From Imperialibacter sp963977595 (GTDB lineage: Bacteria; Bacteroidota; Bacteroidia; Cytophagales; Cyclobacteriaceae), in NCBI RefSeq assembly GCF_048007035.1, contig NZ_CP180355.1:1612001-1676000 (forward strand): a stretch of 64,000 nt of DNA, written 5' to 3'. Numbering within the stretch: the first letter of the stretch is position 1; every line of letters begins with the position of its first letter. The notes below the pieces were generated by a model that saw nothing but the letters and a program-made list of their open reading frames with translations, was not told the origin of the DNA and ran no database searches. Shown here in pieces: positions 1 through 7,183 of this stretch. The translations under genes and the position numbers were made by a program.

Positions 1-1
1 A

Positions 2-421
2 GTCAGCACCTCCCTTGGCAGCAACACCATTTTTAACCGGGGTTGTTTCATGCTACCAGCAGGTAATGAACGTTGGAGAGTGGGGTCGACTTACAATTGG
101 CGGCAACCGGATTATTTGCCAACTGAACAAGGAAAAAAGGAGATATTGGAAAAGTTGAACCACTTATACAAAGGGAATGTTGAGTTAACCAACCACATGG
201 TAGGGATAAGGCCCTCTACCAAAGACAGGCGTCCTTTTTTAGGGAAACATCCTGCTCATGAAAACATTCATATTTTCAATGGGTTAGGAACAAAAGGCGT
301 ATCTTTAAGTCCCTTTTTTGCCAGGGAAATGGCAGACTACCTTGTCGGCCAAAAACCATTGAGCAGGGAAGTCAGTATTGAAAGATATTTTTCTTTATAT
401 TTTGAGAGAAATGTAGGATGA
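2..421 (+). CDS. FAD-dependent oxidoreductase (DAO family), C-terminal part, 5' end outside window
   Basis: The reading frame is open from base 2, so only the last ~139 residues of the protein are visible. The segment around GIRPSTKDRRPFLG followed by FNGLGTKGVSLSPFFA is the typical C-terminal end of glycine/D-amino-acid-oxidase-like flavoproteins (DAO family), where the GLGTKG stretch closes over the FAD. The N-terminal Rossmann GxGxxG motif must lie upstream. The substrate cannot be told from this end. The stop codon overlaps the start of the next gene by 4 bases (ATGA), so the two are probably cotranscribed. The family call is fairly safe; the specific enzyme is unknown. Confidence 0.75.
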   Translation, partial: VSTSLGSNTIFNRGCFMLPAGNERWRVGSTYNWRQPDYLPTEQGKKEILEKLNHLYKGNVELTNHMVGIRPSTKDRRPFLGKHPAHENIHIFNGLGTKGVSLSPFFAREMADYLVGQKPLSREVSIERYFSLYFERNVG

Positions 422-3400
422 TGAACAGGCAACTGGAGCGCTATTGGAAAATTGGCTTATTAATTGGCTTTATTCTTTTTTGTTCTGATCTCTCAGCCCA
501 GAATATTTCGGGTGGATTCGGGAAAAACAGGGTTCAGTACAAAAATTTCGAGTGGTTTTTTTACAGCGCCGAAAATTTTGATATTTATTTCTACCAGGGT
601 GGTGAAGACTACGCCAAAGCAGCTGCGGAGTTTCTCGAAGTTGAGTTCGACAAGCTTACCGACATTCTGGGCTATGCGCCTTATGCCAAAACAAAAATTT
701 TCCTTTACAACTCAGTAGCCGACCTTCAGCAAAGCAATATTGGCGTCAATGACGAGACCTTTGCAGTCGGCGGCAAAACCAATTTCATCAAGCTACAGGT
801 GGAGGTCGCTTACCCCGGCACCATGCTGGGCTTTAAAGAAGAGCTGCTGCATCAAATTTCCCGCATGCTCATCAAAGACATGATGTTTGGCGGGAGCCTT
901 ACCGACATGTTCCAAAACACCTATCTGCTCAGCTTGCCCGAGTGGTTTATCGAAGGTGCCGCCATGTATGTGACCAATGGCTGGTCCATCGAAATGGACG
1001 ACTTCATGCGTGACTTCCAGCAGAAAAACGGACGATTCAAAAAGCTGAACAAGTACTCTTACGACCAGGCGGGCCTCATTGGGCAGTCGATTTGGAACTA
1101 CATAGTAGTAAAATACGGCCGAAGCAATATCTCCAACATCCTGAACCTCACCAGAATCATTCGGAATGAGGAAAACAGTATTGCCAGCACATTAGGCGTG
1201 CCTTTCAAAACCTTTCTCTCCGACTGGCAGAATTATTACCTGAATGCTAACACCACCATTGAGGGTGAGTACCGGTCGCCCGAGGAAGACAGTTTTATCA
1301 CTCACCGCAAAAAAGACAAAGACTTTACCACCGTTTCAATCAGCCCCGACGGCAAGCACCTGTCTTATGTGATTAATGACAATGGCAAGTATCGGGTTTT
1401 TGTCAAAAATTTGGAGACTGGAAAATCCACAAGAGTAATGACCGGTGGCTACAGAATGATCAATCAGGATGTGGACCTGAAAGTGCCGATGCTCAACTGG
1501 GTGGACAATGTGACGCTGGGAATTGTGGATGTCAAGTTTGGCCTTTATGAGTACGTGCAGTACGATATCCTCGGCAAGTCATTGATCAGAAGACCGCTGG
1601 AGAGGTTCTCGCAGGTTCACAATATTGCCTTCAACAGCAACGGCAAGCTGGCTGTCATCAGCGGCGACATTAACGGACAAAACGACCTCTACCTGGTGTC
1701 GCTCACCAGAAACGCCCTAAGGCGCCTTACCAACGACGTGTGGGACGACATAACGCCGAGCTTTCTGCCTGGCACGGATGCCATTGTGTTCAGCAGCAAC
1801 CGACCAACAGATTCTCTGAAGTCGGCATCTAAAACTTTAAAAGACCTTCCAAGCCACTACAACCTGTTCCTGTACGACCTTGACACTACCAAAAATGTGG
1901 TGGTGAGGCTGACAAACAACATTAGCAGCAACTACCTTCCCAAGCCGCTTGATACTTACAACATCCTGTACCTAAGTGATCAAAAAGGGATAGTTAACCT
2001 TTACAGATACAACAGGGAGGACAGTATTTATAGCCAGGTGTCAAATTTCAACACAAGCATTAAGTCGTACGACGTTGATCCAGCAAGCAAAACTTTGACG
2101 GCCATCATGCTGAATGATGGTGTAGACAAAATTTATAAGGCTGAAGGCTTCGACTACCGAACCCCAACCTTTACCAGGCAAACACTGCGGCAAGATGTTC
2201 AGCAGGCTCGCTTTTTAACGCAACGACTGGGCGAACGAAGGGCAGCTCAGCAACAAATAGTGGATAGCGTCAAGACTGAAAAAGCAGAACAAATCCAAAA
2301 AGAGGCTGAGAAAAAAAGCGTTTTGAATGACCCAGCCCTGGCCGGAAGGTCAGACCTCATAGATACTGAAAATTACCAATTCGACAACGATGTGATTAAG
2401 CAAAGGAGTGAGTCGAGCTCCTTCCTTTCCAACTTCAGGGGAGTCGAACGAAAAAGTAAGATTCTGGGGCCAGTTCCATACGAGCCACGTTTCAGCGCCA
2501 ACAACGTGACAACTTCGTTTGTCATTGATCCATTGAGAAAGTTTGGCATGCTGCTCGAAACCCGCATGAATGACATGACCGAGGATCATCATTTCTATGG
2601 CGGTGCACTGGCCATTGCCAACCTGAGGCAAGGCGACATTTTTGGCGAGTACCAGTTCCTGAAATACAGAGTCGACTTTAAGATGCGCTATGACAGAAAA
2701 GTCATTCGCAGAGAATCCAATGGAAATAATCAGCTGGAAGCCGCCAACCAAAAATATGTACTTAACACATACACGGTTGGTGCAAGTCTGCCGCTGAGTG
2801 TATATACACGGATAGCGTTTCAACCCTTCTTTTCTACCACAAGATTTCTGGAGCTGGACTACCGGACGCTCAGCACCTCTCCACCTAGCTTCCCCACCGA
2901 CATAAGCACATCCTATGCCGGCTTCAAGTCGGAAATAGTGTTTGATAACACGATTTCGCATGGCACAAATATCATTGAGGGGACAAGAGCAAAAGTTGCA
3001 TTTAACCTCTCGCAAAACCTGGGCTCTACGGCGCAAAGTTTCAACAACATTGAGGTAGATGTAAGGCACTACCAGAAGATTTACCGGGAGCTGATCTTTG
3101 CTACCCGTTTCATGTATGGAAGATTTTTTGGCAACGATGCCAAAACATACGTTTTGGGCGGTATGGACAACTGGCTGTTCAACAGAACCGATACCACCGG
3201 TCAGCGTGACCCTATACTACCCATGTACGGAGTAGACAATAGCGATATTCTCTTTTTGCGCTACGTCACTAACTTGAGAGGTTTTAATTACAACAAGCTA
3301 AATGGGAACAATGTATTGCTGTTCAACGCAGAGCTTAGATTCCCCGTCGTCCGTTTTTTTCACCGGGGACCGATTTCATCTAACTTTCTCAGAAACCTCC

Positions 3401-3672
3401 AATTTACTTCTTTCTACGACCTTGGCTCGGCCTGGACTGGCGCTTCTCCTTTTAACGAAAACAATAACGTAAACACCATTACGTACAAGGTTCCCGGATC
3501 TCCGTTCCAGGCTGTAATCCGCAATTCGAAATCGGCATGGCTGGCCAGCTACGGATTTGGTGTGAGAACCTACCTGCTGGGATACTACATTAAACTTGAC
3601 ATGGCTTACCCTATTGAAGACTACGAGGTTCAGAAAAAGAGATTTTACCTGACACTCGGATTCGACTTTTAA
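418..3672 (+). CDS. Exported fusion: degenerate gluzincin-like domain, WD40-like propeller and outer-membrane barrel
   Basis: A 1,084-residue protein with an N-terminal signal peptide (hydrophobic stretch ending near LSAQ, residue ~28). Residues ~45-280 resemble the Peptidase-MA-like gluzincin fold: WFIEGAA (residues 176-182) is the usual third-ligand motif, but the expected HExxH is E141-E-L-L-H145, so the first zinc histidine is replaced by glutamate. Residues ~290-620 look like TolB/WD40-like beta-propeller repeats (ISPDGKHLSY, PSFLPGTDAIVFSSNR). A charged linker follows. The last ~350 residues look like a BamA/D15-type outer-membrane barrel ending in phenylalanine (LTLGFDF), as expected of a barrel assembly signal. 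It is probably anchored in the outer membrane with the other domains in the periplasm. The start could be either of two adjacent ATGs (418 or 421). Function is unknown. Confidence 0.8.
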   Translation: MMNRQLERYWKIGLLIGFILFCSDLSAQNISGGFGKNRVQYKNFEWFFYSAENFDIYFYQGGEDYAKAAAEFLEVEFDKLTDILGYAPYAKTKIFLYNSVADLQQSNIGVNDETFAVGGKTNFIKLQVEVAYPGTMLGFKEELLHQISRMLIKDMMFGGSLTDMFQNTYLLSLPEWFIEGAAMYVTNGWSIEMDDFMRDFQQKNGRFKKLNKYSYDQAGLIGQSIWNYIVVKYGRSNISNILNLTRIIRNEENSIASTLGVPFKTFLSDWQNYYLNANTTIEGEYRSPEEDSFITHRKKDKDFTTVSISPDGKHLSYVINDNGKYRVFVKNLETGKSTRVMTGGYRMINQDVDLKVPMLNWVDNVTLGIVDVKFGLYEYVQYDILGKSLIRRPLERFSQVHNIAFNSNGKLAVISGDINGQNDLYLVSLTRNALRRLTNDVWDDITPSFLPGTDAIVFSSNRPTDSLKSASKTLKDLPSHYNLFLYDLDTTKNVVVRLTNNISSNYLPKPLDTYNILYLSDQKGIVNLYRYNREDSIYSQVSNFNTSIKSYDVDPASKTLTAIMLNDGVDKIYKAEGFDYRTPTFTRQTLRQDVQQARFLTQRLGERRAAQQQIVDSVKTEKAEQIQKEAEKKSVLNDPALAGRSDLIDTENYQFDNDVIKQRSESSSFLSNFRGVERKSKILGPVPYEPRFSANNVTTSFVIDPLRKFGMLLETRMNDMTEDHHFYGGALAIANLRQGDIFGEYQFLKYRVDFKMRYDRKVIRRESNGNNQLEAANQKYVLNTYTVGASLPLSVYTRIAFQPFFSTTRFLELDYRTLSTSPPSFPTDISTSYAGFKSEIVFDNTISHGTNIIEGTRAKVAFNLSQNLGSTAQSFNNIEVDVRHYQKIYRELIFATRFMYGRFFGNDAKTYVLGGMDNWLFNRTDTTGQRDPILPMYGVDNSDILFLRYVTNLRGFNYNKLNGNNVLLFNAELRFPVVRFFHRGPISSNFLRNLQFTSFYDLGSAWTGASPFNENNNVNTITYKVPGSPFQAVIRNSKSAWLASYGFGVRTYLLGYYIKLDMAYPIEDYEVQKKRFYLTLGFDF

Positions 3673-3717
3673 GAAGTTAAAAGCTTATCATTTTAGATAA
3701 TTGTCATAAATTTCGGG

Positions 3718-4596
3718 ATGATAAAATCCATGACCGGGTACGGAAGTGCCTCCTTTGAAAACAGTGAGTGTAAGCTATCCATCGAAGTAAAAACCCTTAA
3801 TTCTAAATTTCTGGATTTATCGCTGAAGCTTCCAAAGGCCATTCAGGAGTACGAGATGGAGGTGAAGACCTTGATTTCAGAAATCCTCATCAGAGGGAAA
3901 GTCAACATCAACTTTGAGTACGAAGAGAATAAAAAGGAAGAGGTTCGGTACACGGTCAACAGCGTTTTCTTCGAACAATACTTCCAGCAGTTAAAGAGCA
4001 TTTCAGCAAATCTGGCTGTTTCTGATGAGTCACTTTTCAGACAAACTATGCAGATGCCCGAGGTGCTGCAGCAAAAGGAAGACACAGAAGATGCGAGAAT
4101 TTCACTGGAAGAAGTTCTTCAAACGATGAGAAAGGCGCTTGAGGCTTGCGATAAATTCAGAGACAAGGAGGGTGAGGTACTTTATGGCAACTTCGAATCC
4201 TACATCGGCATCATCCGTCACAACCTTGCCGAAGTAGCTAAAAGAGACCCTGAACGAATCAAGGGGATCAAGGAAAGAATTGAAAAGAACCTCACTGATG
4301 TGGTGGGCAAGGAAAAGGTGGATCAAAATCGTTTCGAGCAGGAATTGATCTACTACATAGAAAAGCTCGATATAGCCGAGGAAAAAGTCAGGCTGGAGAG
4401 TCACCTCAACTTTTTTATTGAAGCACTCGGTAGTCCCGATTCGAACGGCAAAAAGCTGGCTTTCATTTCACAGGAGATCGGCAGAGAGATAAATACTATC
4501 GGTTCCAAAGCCAACGATGCCATCGTGCAACGGCTTGTAATAGAAATGAAGGAAGAGCTGGAGAAAATCAAAGAACAACTCCTTAACATTCTCTAG
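3718..4596 (+). CDS. yicC: YicC/YloC family endoribonuclease
   Basis: 292 residues, the normal family length. The N-terminus MIKSMTGYG is diagnostic for the YicC N-terminal domain, and the C-terminal ~85 residues (KVRLESHLNFF, QEIGREINTIGSKA) form the DUF1732 domain. YicC/YloC proteins are cytoplasmic and have been described as endoribonucleases that act on RNA such as RyhB in E. coli. The gene stands 45 bases after the barrel protein and converges on the TonB gene at 4612. A weak promoter-like TAAATTTC lies directly upstream (3707-3714), so a very short leader is possible. Confidence 0.93.
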   Translation: MIKSMTGYGSASFENSECKLSIEVKTLNSKFLDLSLKLPKAIQEYEMEVKTLISEILIRGKVNINFEYEENKKEEVRYTVNSVFFEQYFQQLKSISANLAVSDESLFRQTMQMPEVLQQKEDTEDARISLEEVLQTMRKALEACDKFRDKEGEVLYGNFESYIGIIRHNLAEVAKRDPERIKGIKERIEKNLTDVVGKEKVDQNRFEQELIYYIEKLDIAEEKVRLESHLNFFIEALGSPDSNGKKLAFISQEIGREINTIGSKANDAIVQRLVIEMKEELEKIKEQLLNIL

Positions 4597-4611
4597 CTCC
4601 TTTTAGGTTTA

Positions 4612-5454
4612 CTATTCCTCTCCAAGGCTAAAAAAGATGGGTATAGTCATCCTTACCTTCACCGGCAAGCCTCGCTGCTTTCCAGGATTCCATGATGGCG
4701 CTCCTGACAATACCCTAACAGCCTCTTCATCGCAACCGCCGCCAATCCCCTTAGCCACCTCAATATTGCTGATCGAGCCGTCCTTTTCCACAATAAATTG
4801 GAGATAAACTCTCCCTGAAATGTTCATTTTCCTGGCATTTTGGGGATAAACCAGATTTTCCCCCAAATACTTATAAAACGCCTGCATGCCACCCTTTGGC
4901 TCAGGCTTGTTTTCCACAATGACAAATATTTCTTCAGCCTCCTCTTCGGGCAGCTCGTCCATCACTGTAGGCAGAGGGTCACTAATCCGCATATCCTGGG
5001 TGATCTCCACATCCAGGTCGAGATCAATATCCTCAAGCTCAATTTCATCGCTGATCTCTGTGATAACTACCGGCTGGTTTTGTAGCGGGGGAGGTGGAGG
5101 AGGTTGGTCAGTTGGTGGAATTTCTATCAAATCCTCAAATTCATCTCCCGTAAGACCTGTCAACTCAATTTGATCGCCTGAGTCGTAGAATTTCCATTCA
5201 AATGCTACTATAACAAGCAATAGCGAAATAGCGAGCCCCAGCACAAAGAAAAGATTGCTCAAATCGTGGTCTCTTAATGCTTTACTCCTTTTGTGGTCCA
5301 ATAGCTCACCGATCAGATTTGCCTGCCTCTGCTTCCTGACAAGGGCATCTGCCTTTGGTGACTTGAGGAAATAGTTTTCGGGGGTATCTACCGTGCCTCG
5401 AATGTTGCTGCTTGAATCACGGCTTTCTGCGGGTATGGGTTGTGAAATTTTCAT
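4612..5454 (-). CDS. Energy transducer TonB (paralogue 1)
   Basis: About 280 residues from the ATG at 5454. An upstream in-frame start at 5502 exists but gives an unlikely extension. A cytoplasmic N-terminal segment of ~75 residues precedes one membrane span (ISLLLVIVAFEWKFYD). Next come an acidic, proline-rich periplasmic linker (IPPTDQPPPPPP) and a C-terminal TonB domain with YPQNARKMNISGRVYLQF and GGGCDEEAVRVL. It should pass proton-motive force from ExbB/ExbD to outer-membrane receptors; no exbB or exbD lies in this window. It is a clear paralogue of the next gene (5615-6289) and differs mainly by its longer cytoplasmic N-terminus. It follows that gene's terminator, so it is probably transcribed separately; no good promoter was found. 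Confidence 0.9.
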   Translation of the reverse strand: MKISQPIPAESRDSSSNIRGTVDTPENYFLKSPKADALVRKQRQANLIGELLDHKRSKALRDHDLSNLFFVLGLAISLLLVIVAFEWKFYDSGDQIELTGLTGDEFEDLIEIPPTDQPPPPPPLQNQPVVITEISDEIELEDIDLDLDVEITQDMRISDPLPTVMDELPEEEAEEIFVIVENKPEPKGGMQAFYKYLGENLVYPQNARKMNISGRVYLQFIVEKDGSISNIEVAKGIGGGCDEEAVRVLSGAPSWNPGKQRGLPVKVRMTIPIFFSLGEE

Positions 5455-5570
5455 GGCTTTGGGTATTAAATTGATTGGCCATCCGCCAAACTTCAATACC
5501 AAAGTCCTCCATTTTCAGCTAAATAGATATGATCTATAAGAGCCCCGTCCTCTGATTTTAGTCATAAAAA

Positions 5571-5590
5571 AAGCCCCAATATTGGGGCTT
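5571..5590 (-). terminator. Rho-independent terminator after tonB paralogue 2
   Basis: A perfect 20-base palindrome (AAGCCCCAAT and its complement) is followed on the minus strand by a run of T. It lies 24 bases beyond the stop of the TonB gene at 5615-6289 and separates the two TonB paralogues. Confidence 0.85.
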
Positions 5591-5614
5591 TTCTTCTATA
5601 GCTTATGTCCTCAA

Positions 5615-6289
5615 TTATCCAAGCTTGAAGGTAATAGGAAGAATCATTCTTACTTTCACGGGGCGTCCACGCTGCTTACCAGGTTTCCACTTAGCCGCTT
5701 CCTGAATCACCCTTACGGCTTCTTCATCGCAACCAGCTCCAATACCTTTTATCGCCTGAACTTCAGTGATTGATCCATCTTTGTCAACAACAAACTGAAC
5801 AAACACTTTACCCTCAACACCCATTCTTCTTGCCTGGTTGGGGTATTTCATGTTCTTTCCAACGTAGGCGTAGAATGCTGCCATACCGCCGTTAGGCTCT
5901 GGCTGGTCTTCCACAATCGTGAATATTTCGTCAGCAACCTCTTCTTCAGGTGCTTCTTCGAACACCACGTCTTCTATCACTGTGTTTTCAGTGATTTCAA
6001 CGTCAAGGTTTACCTCAATTTCCTCTTCGATTTCCTCCTCGTCAGGCACCTCAATAATCTCAGGCTGCTGAATCACCGGTGGTGGTGGTGGTGGCTGCTC
6101 GGTTGGAGGTATCTCCATTAAGTCTTCAAAGTTATCATCCACCTGACCAAGGTCAACCAAGTTACCATCGTCATAAAACTTCCACTCGAAAGCGGTAATG
6201 ACAAGAAGTAAACTCACAGCCAGGCCTATGTTGAAAAACAGTCCGGTCTTTCTCTCAAGATCTGCTTTCTCGCTCTTTTTGGCCTCCAT
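5615..6289 (-). CDS. Energy transducer TonB (paralogue 2)
   Basis: 224 residues: a short lysine-rich N-terminus (~17 residues), one membrane span (LAVSLLLVITAFEWKF), an acidic linker with IPPTEQPPPPPP, and a C-terminal TonB domain (YPNQARRMGVEGKVFVQF; GAGCDEEAVRVIQEA; VKVRMILPITF). The membrane-span and linker sequences are strikingly like those of the TonB gene next to it, which points to tandem duplication. It has its own strong promoter (6333-6363) and its own terminator (5571-5590), so it is a single-gene transcript. Periplasmic partners cannot be told from the sequence. Confidence 0.93.
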   Translation of the reverse strand: MEAKKSEKADLERKTGLFFNIGLAVSLLLVITAFEWKFYDDGNLVDLGQVDDNFEDLMEIPPTEQPPPPPPVIQQPEIIEVPDEEEIEEEIEVNLDVEITENTVIEDVVFEEAPEEEVADEIFTIVEDQPEPNGGMAAFYAYVGKNMKYPNQARRMGVEGKVFVQFVVDKDGSITEVQAIKGIGAGCDEEAVRVIQEAAKWKPGKQRGRPVKVRMILPITFKLG

Positions 6290-6332
6290 TGAAAATCAAT
6301 TTAGTAGTTAGTTAATCTATTCGTAGTAATTT

Positions 6333-6363
6333 CAAATGTAGCGATTAAGAAATTTAATTCAAA
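6333..6363 (-). promoter_or_regulatory. Bacteroidota sigma-A type promoter of tonB paralogue 2
   Basis: On the minus strand: TTTG (6363-6360), 19 bases, then TACATTTG (6340-6333). This is an exact match to the Bacteroidota consensus TTTG-N19-TAnnTTTG. The -33 box overlaps the end of the vanZ-like gene, and the predicted start site leaves a leader of about 35-40 bases. Confidence 0.8.
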
Positions 6364-6743
6364 TTAGATTTCTTTCGCCGCACAAAATTTACTGCCAACA
6401 AAGCAGTCGCCGAGCCCAAAACATCCGCAAGCAAGTCAAGCCATTCTGAACTCCTGTATGGGATGAAGCTTTGAGCAATCTCAATCAGTATTCCTAAAAC
6501 TAAGGAATTAGTTGCAACAATCCAAAATCTTACTGGCTTTTCATTTATCAACAATGTCTCCGGCACAACAAGTTCCGGGAAATAAAGCAGGGCCCAAACA
6601 AAGAACAGACCAAAATGGCCAATCTTATCAACCCCTGGGTATTTAAGAAACTCAAACCACCCACTGCCGCCGCCCTGGCTTAAGGTCAGGTAGAGGATCA
6701 AAGCCACCCATATATACTTAAGGCTTTGAAAAAGTCTTAACAC
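6354..6743 (-). CDS. VanZ-like family membrane protein
   Basis: 129 residues with about four hydrophobic segments (LKYIWVALILYLTLS; IGHFGLFFVWALLYF; LVLGILIEIAQSFIP; VLGSATALLAVNF). The pattern DKIGHFGLF ... IEIAQ.FIPYRSSEWLDLLADVLG is the VanZ-like signature. The family is named after the teicoplanin-resistance protein VanZ, but most members have no known role and no resistance should be inferred here. The start codon is one base after the gcvH stop, so it is cotranscribed with gcvH. Confidence 0.85.
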   Translation of the reverse strand: MLRLFQSLKYIWVALILYLTLSQGGGSGWFEFLKYPGVDKIGHFGLFFVWALLYFPELVVPETLLINEKPVRFWIVATNSLVLGILIEIAQSFIPYRSSEWLDLLADVLGSATALLAVNFVRRKKSNLN

Positions 6744-6744
6744 C

Positions 6745-7125
6745 TTACTGCCCGATAAGCTCCTTATAAGCAGCCGCTGACAAAAGCTCTTCTTTCTCCG
6801 AAATATTCGACACTTTTACTTTGATCATCCAGCCCTCGCCATACGGATCGCTGTTTACAAGCTCTGGCTGCGCTTCCAATGCCGCATTTACTTCGGTCAC
6901 TTCTCCACTCAATGGCATAAACAGGTCAGAAACAGTTTTTACAGCCTCAACGGTGCCAAATACTTCAGAAATGGCTACCTCTTCTCCTTCTTTTTCTATT
7001 TCGACGTACACGATATCACCAAGTTCGCTTTGAGCAAAATCAGTGACGCCAACAGTGGCTATATCTCCGTCAACTTTAACCCACTCGTGGTCTTTGGTGT
7101 AAAGTAAATTCTCGGGAATGTTCAT
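6745..7125 (-). CDS. gcvH: Glycine cleavage system protein H
   Basis: 126 residues, normal for GcvH. The lipoyl-lysine region is visible as FGTVEAVKTVSDLFMPLSGE, in which the lysine of EAVKTVS carries lipoate. The lipoylated protein shuttles the aminomethyl group of glycine between GcvP, GcvT and lipoamide dehydrogenase in the cytoplasm; those partners are not in this window. The gene follows sprA by 58 bases, has its own -10-like box, and is followed at once by the VanZ-like gene. The ruvA-sprA-gcvH order is a familiar Bacteroidota arrangement. Confidence 0.97.
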   Translation of the reverse strand: MNIPENLLYTKDHEWVKVDGDIATVGVTDFAQSELGDIVYVEIEKEGEEVAISEVFGTVEAVKTVSDLFMPLSGEVTEVNAALEAQPELVNSDPYGEGWMIKVKVSNISEKEELLSAAAYKELIGQ

Positions 7126-7151
7126 GGATATCTCTTTTATTTTAAAGTGAG

Positions 7152-7159
7152 CAAAAGTA
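7152..7159 (-). promoter_or_regulatory. -7 box of gcvH promoter
   Basis: TACTTTTG on the minus strand matches TAnnTTTG exactly and lies in the short sprA-gcvH gap, 27 bases before the gcvH ATG. The -33 region is only T-rich (TTTT), so the promoter is less certain than that of tonB paralogue 2. Confidence 0.6.
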
Positions 7160-7183
7160 CACTCTTCTGTTTTAAGTGAAAAA

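Noticed and set aside
2350..3069. 239-codon open frame on the minus strand inside the barrel protein gene
   Set aside because: It is antisense to the conserved barrel domain and its translation has no domain pattern; a shadow frame.
6354..6743. Vancomycin/teicoplanin resistance from the VanZ-like gene
   Set aside because: The VanZ-like fold is widespread in genomes without resistance, and no van genes are present.
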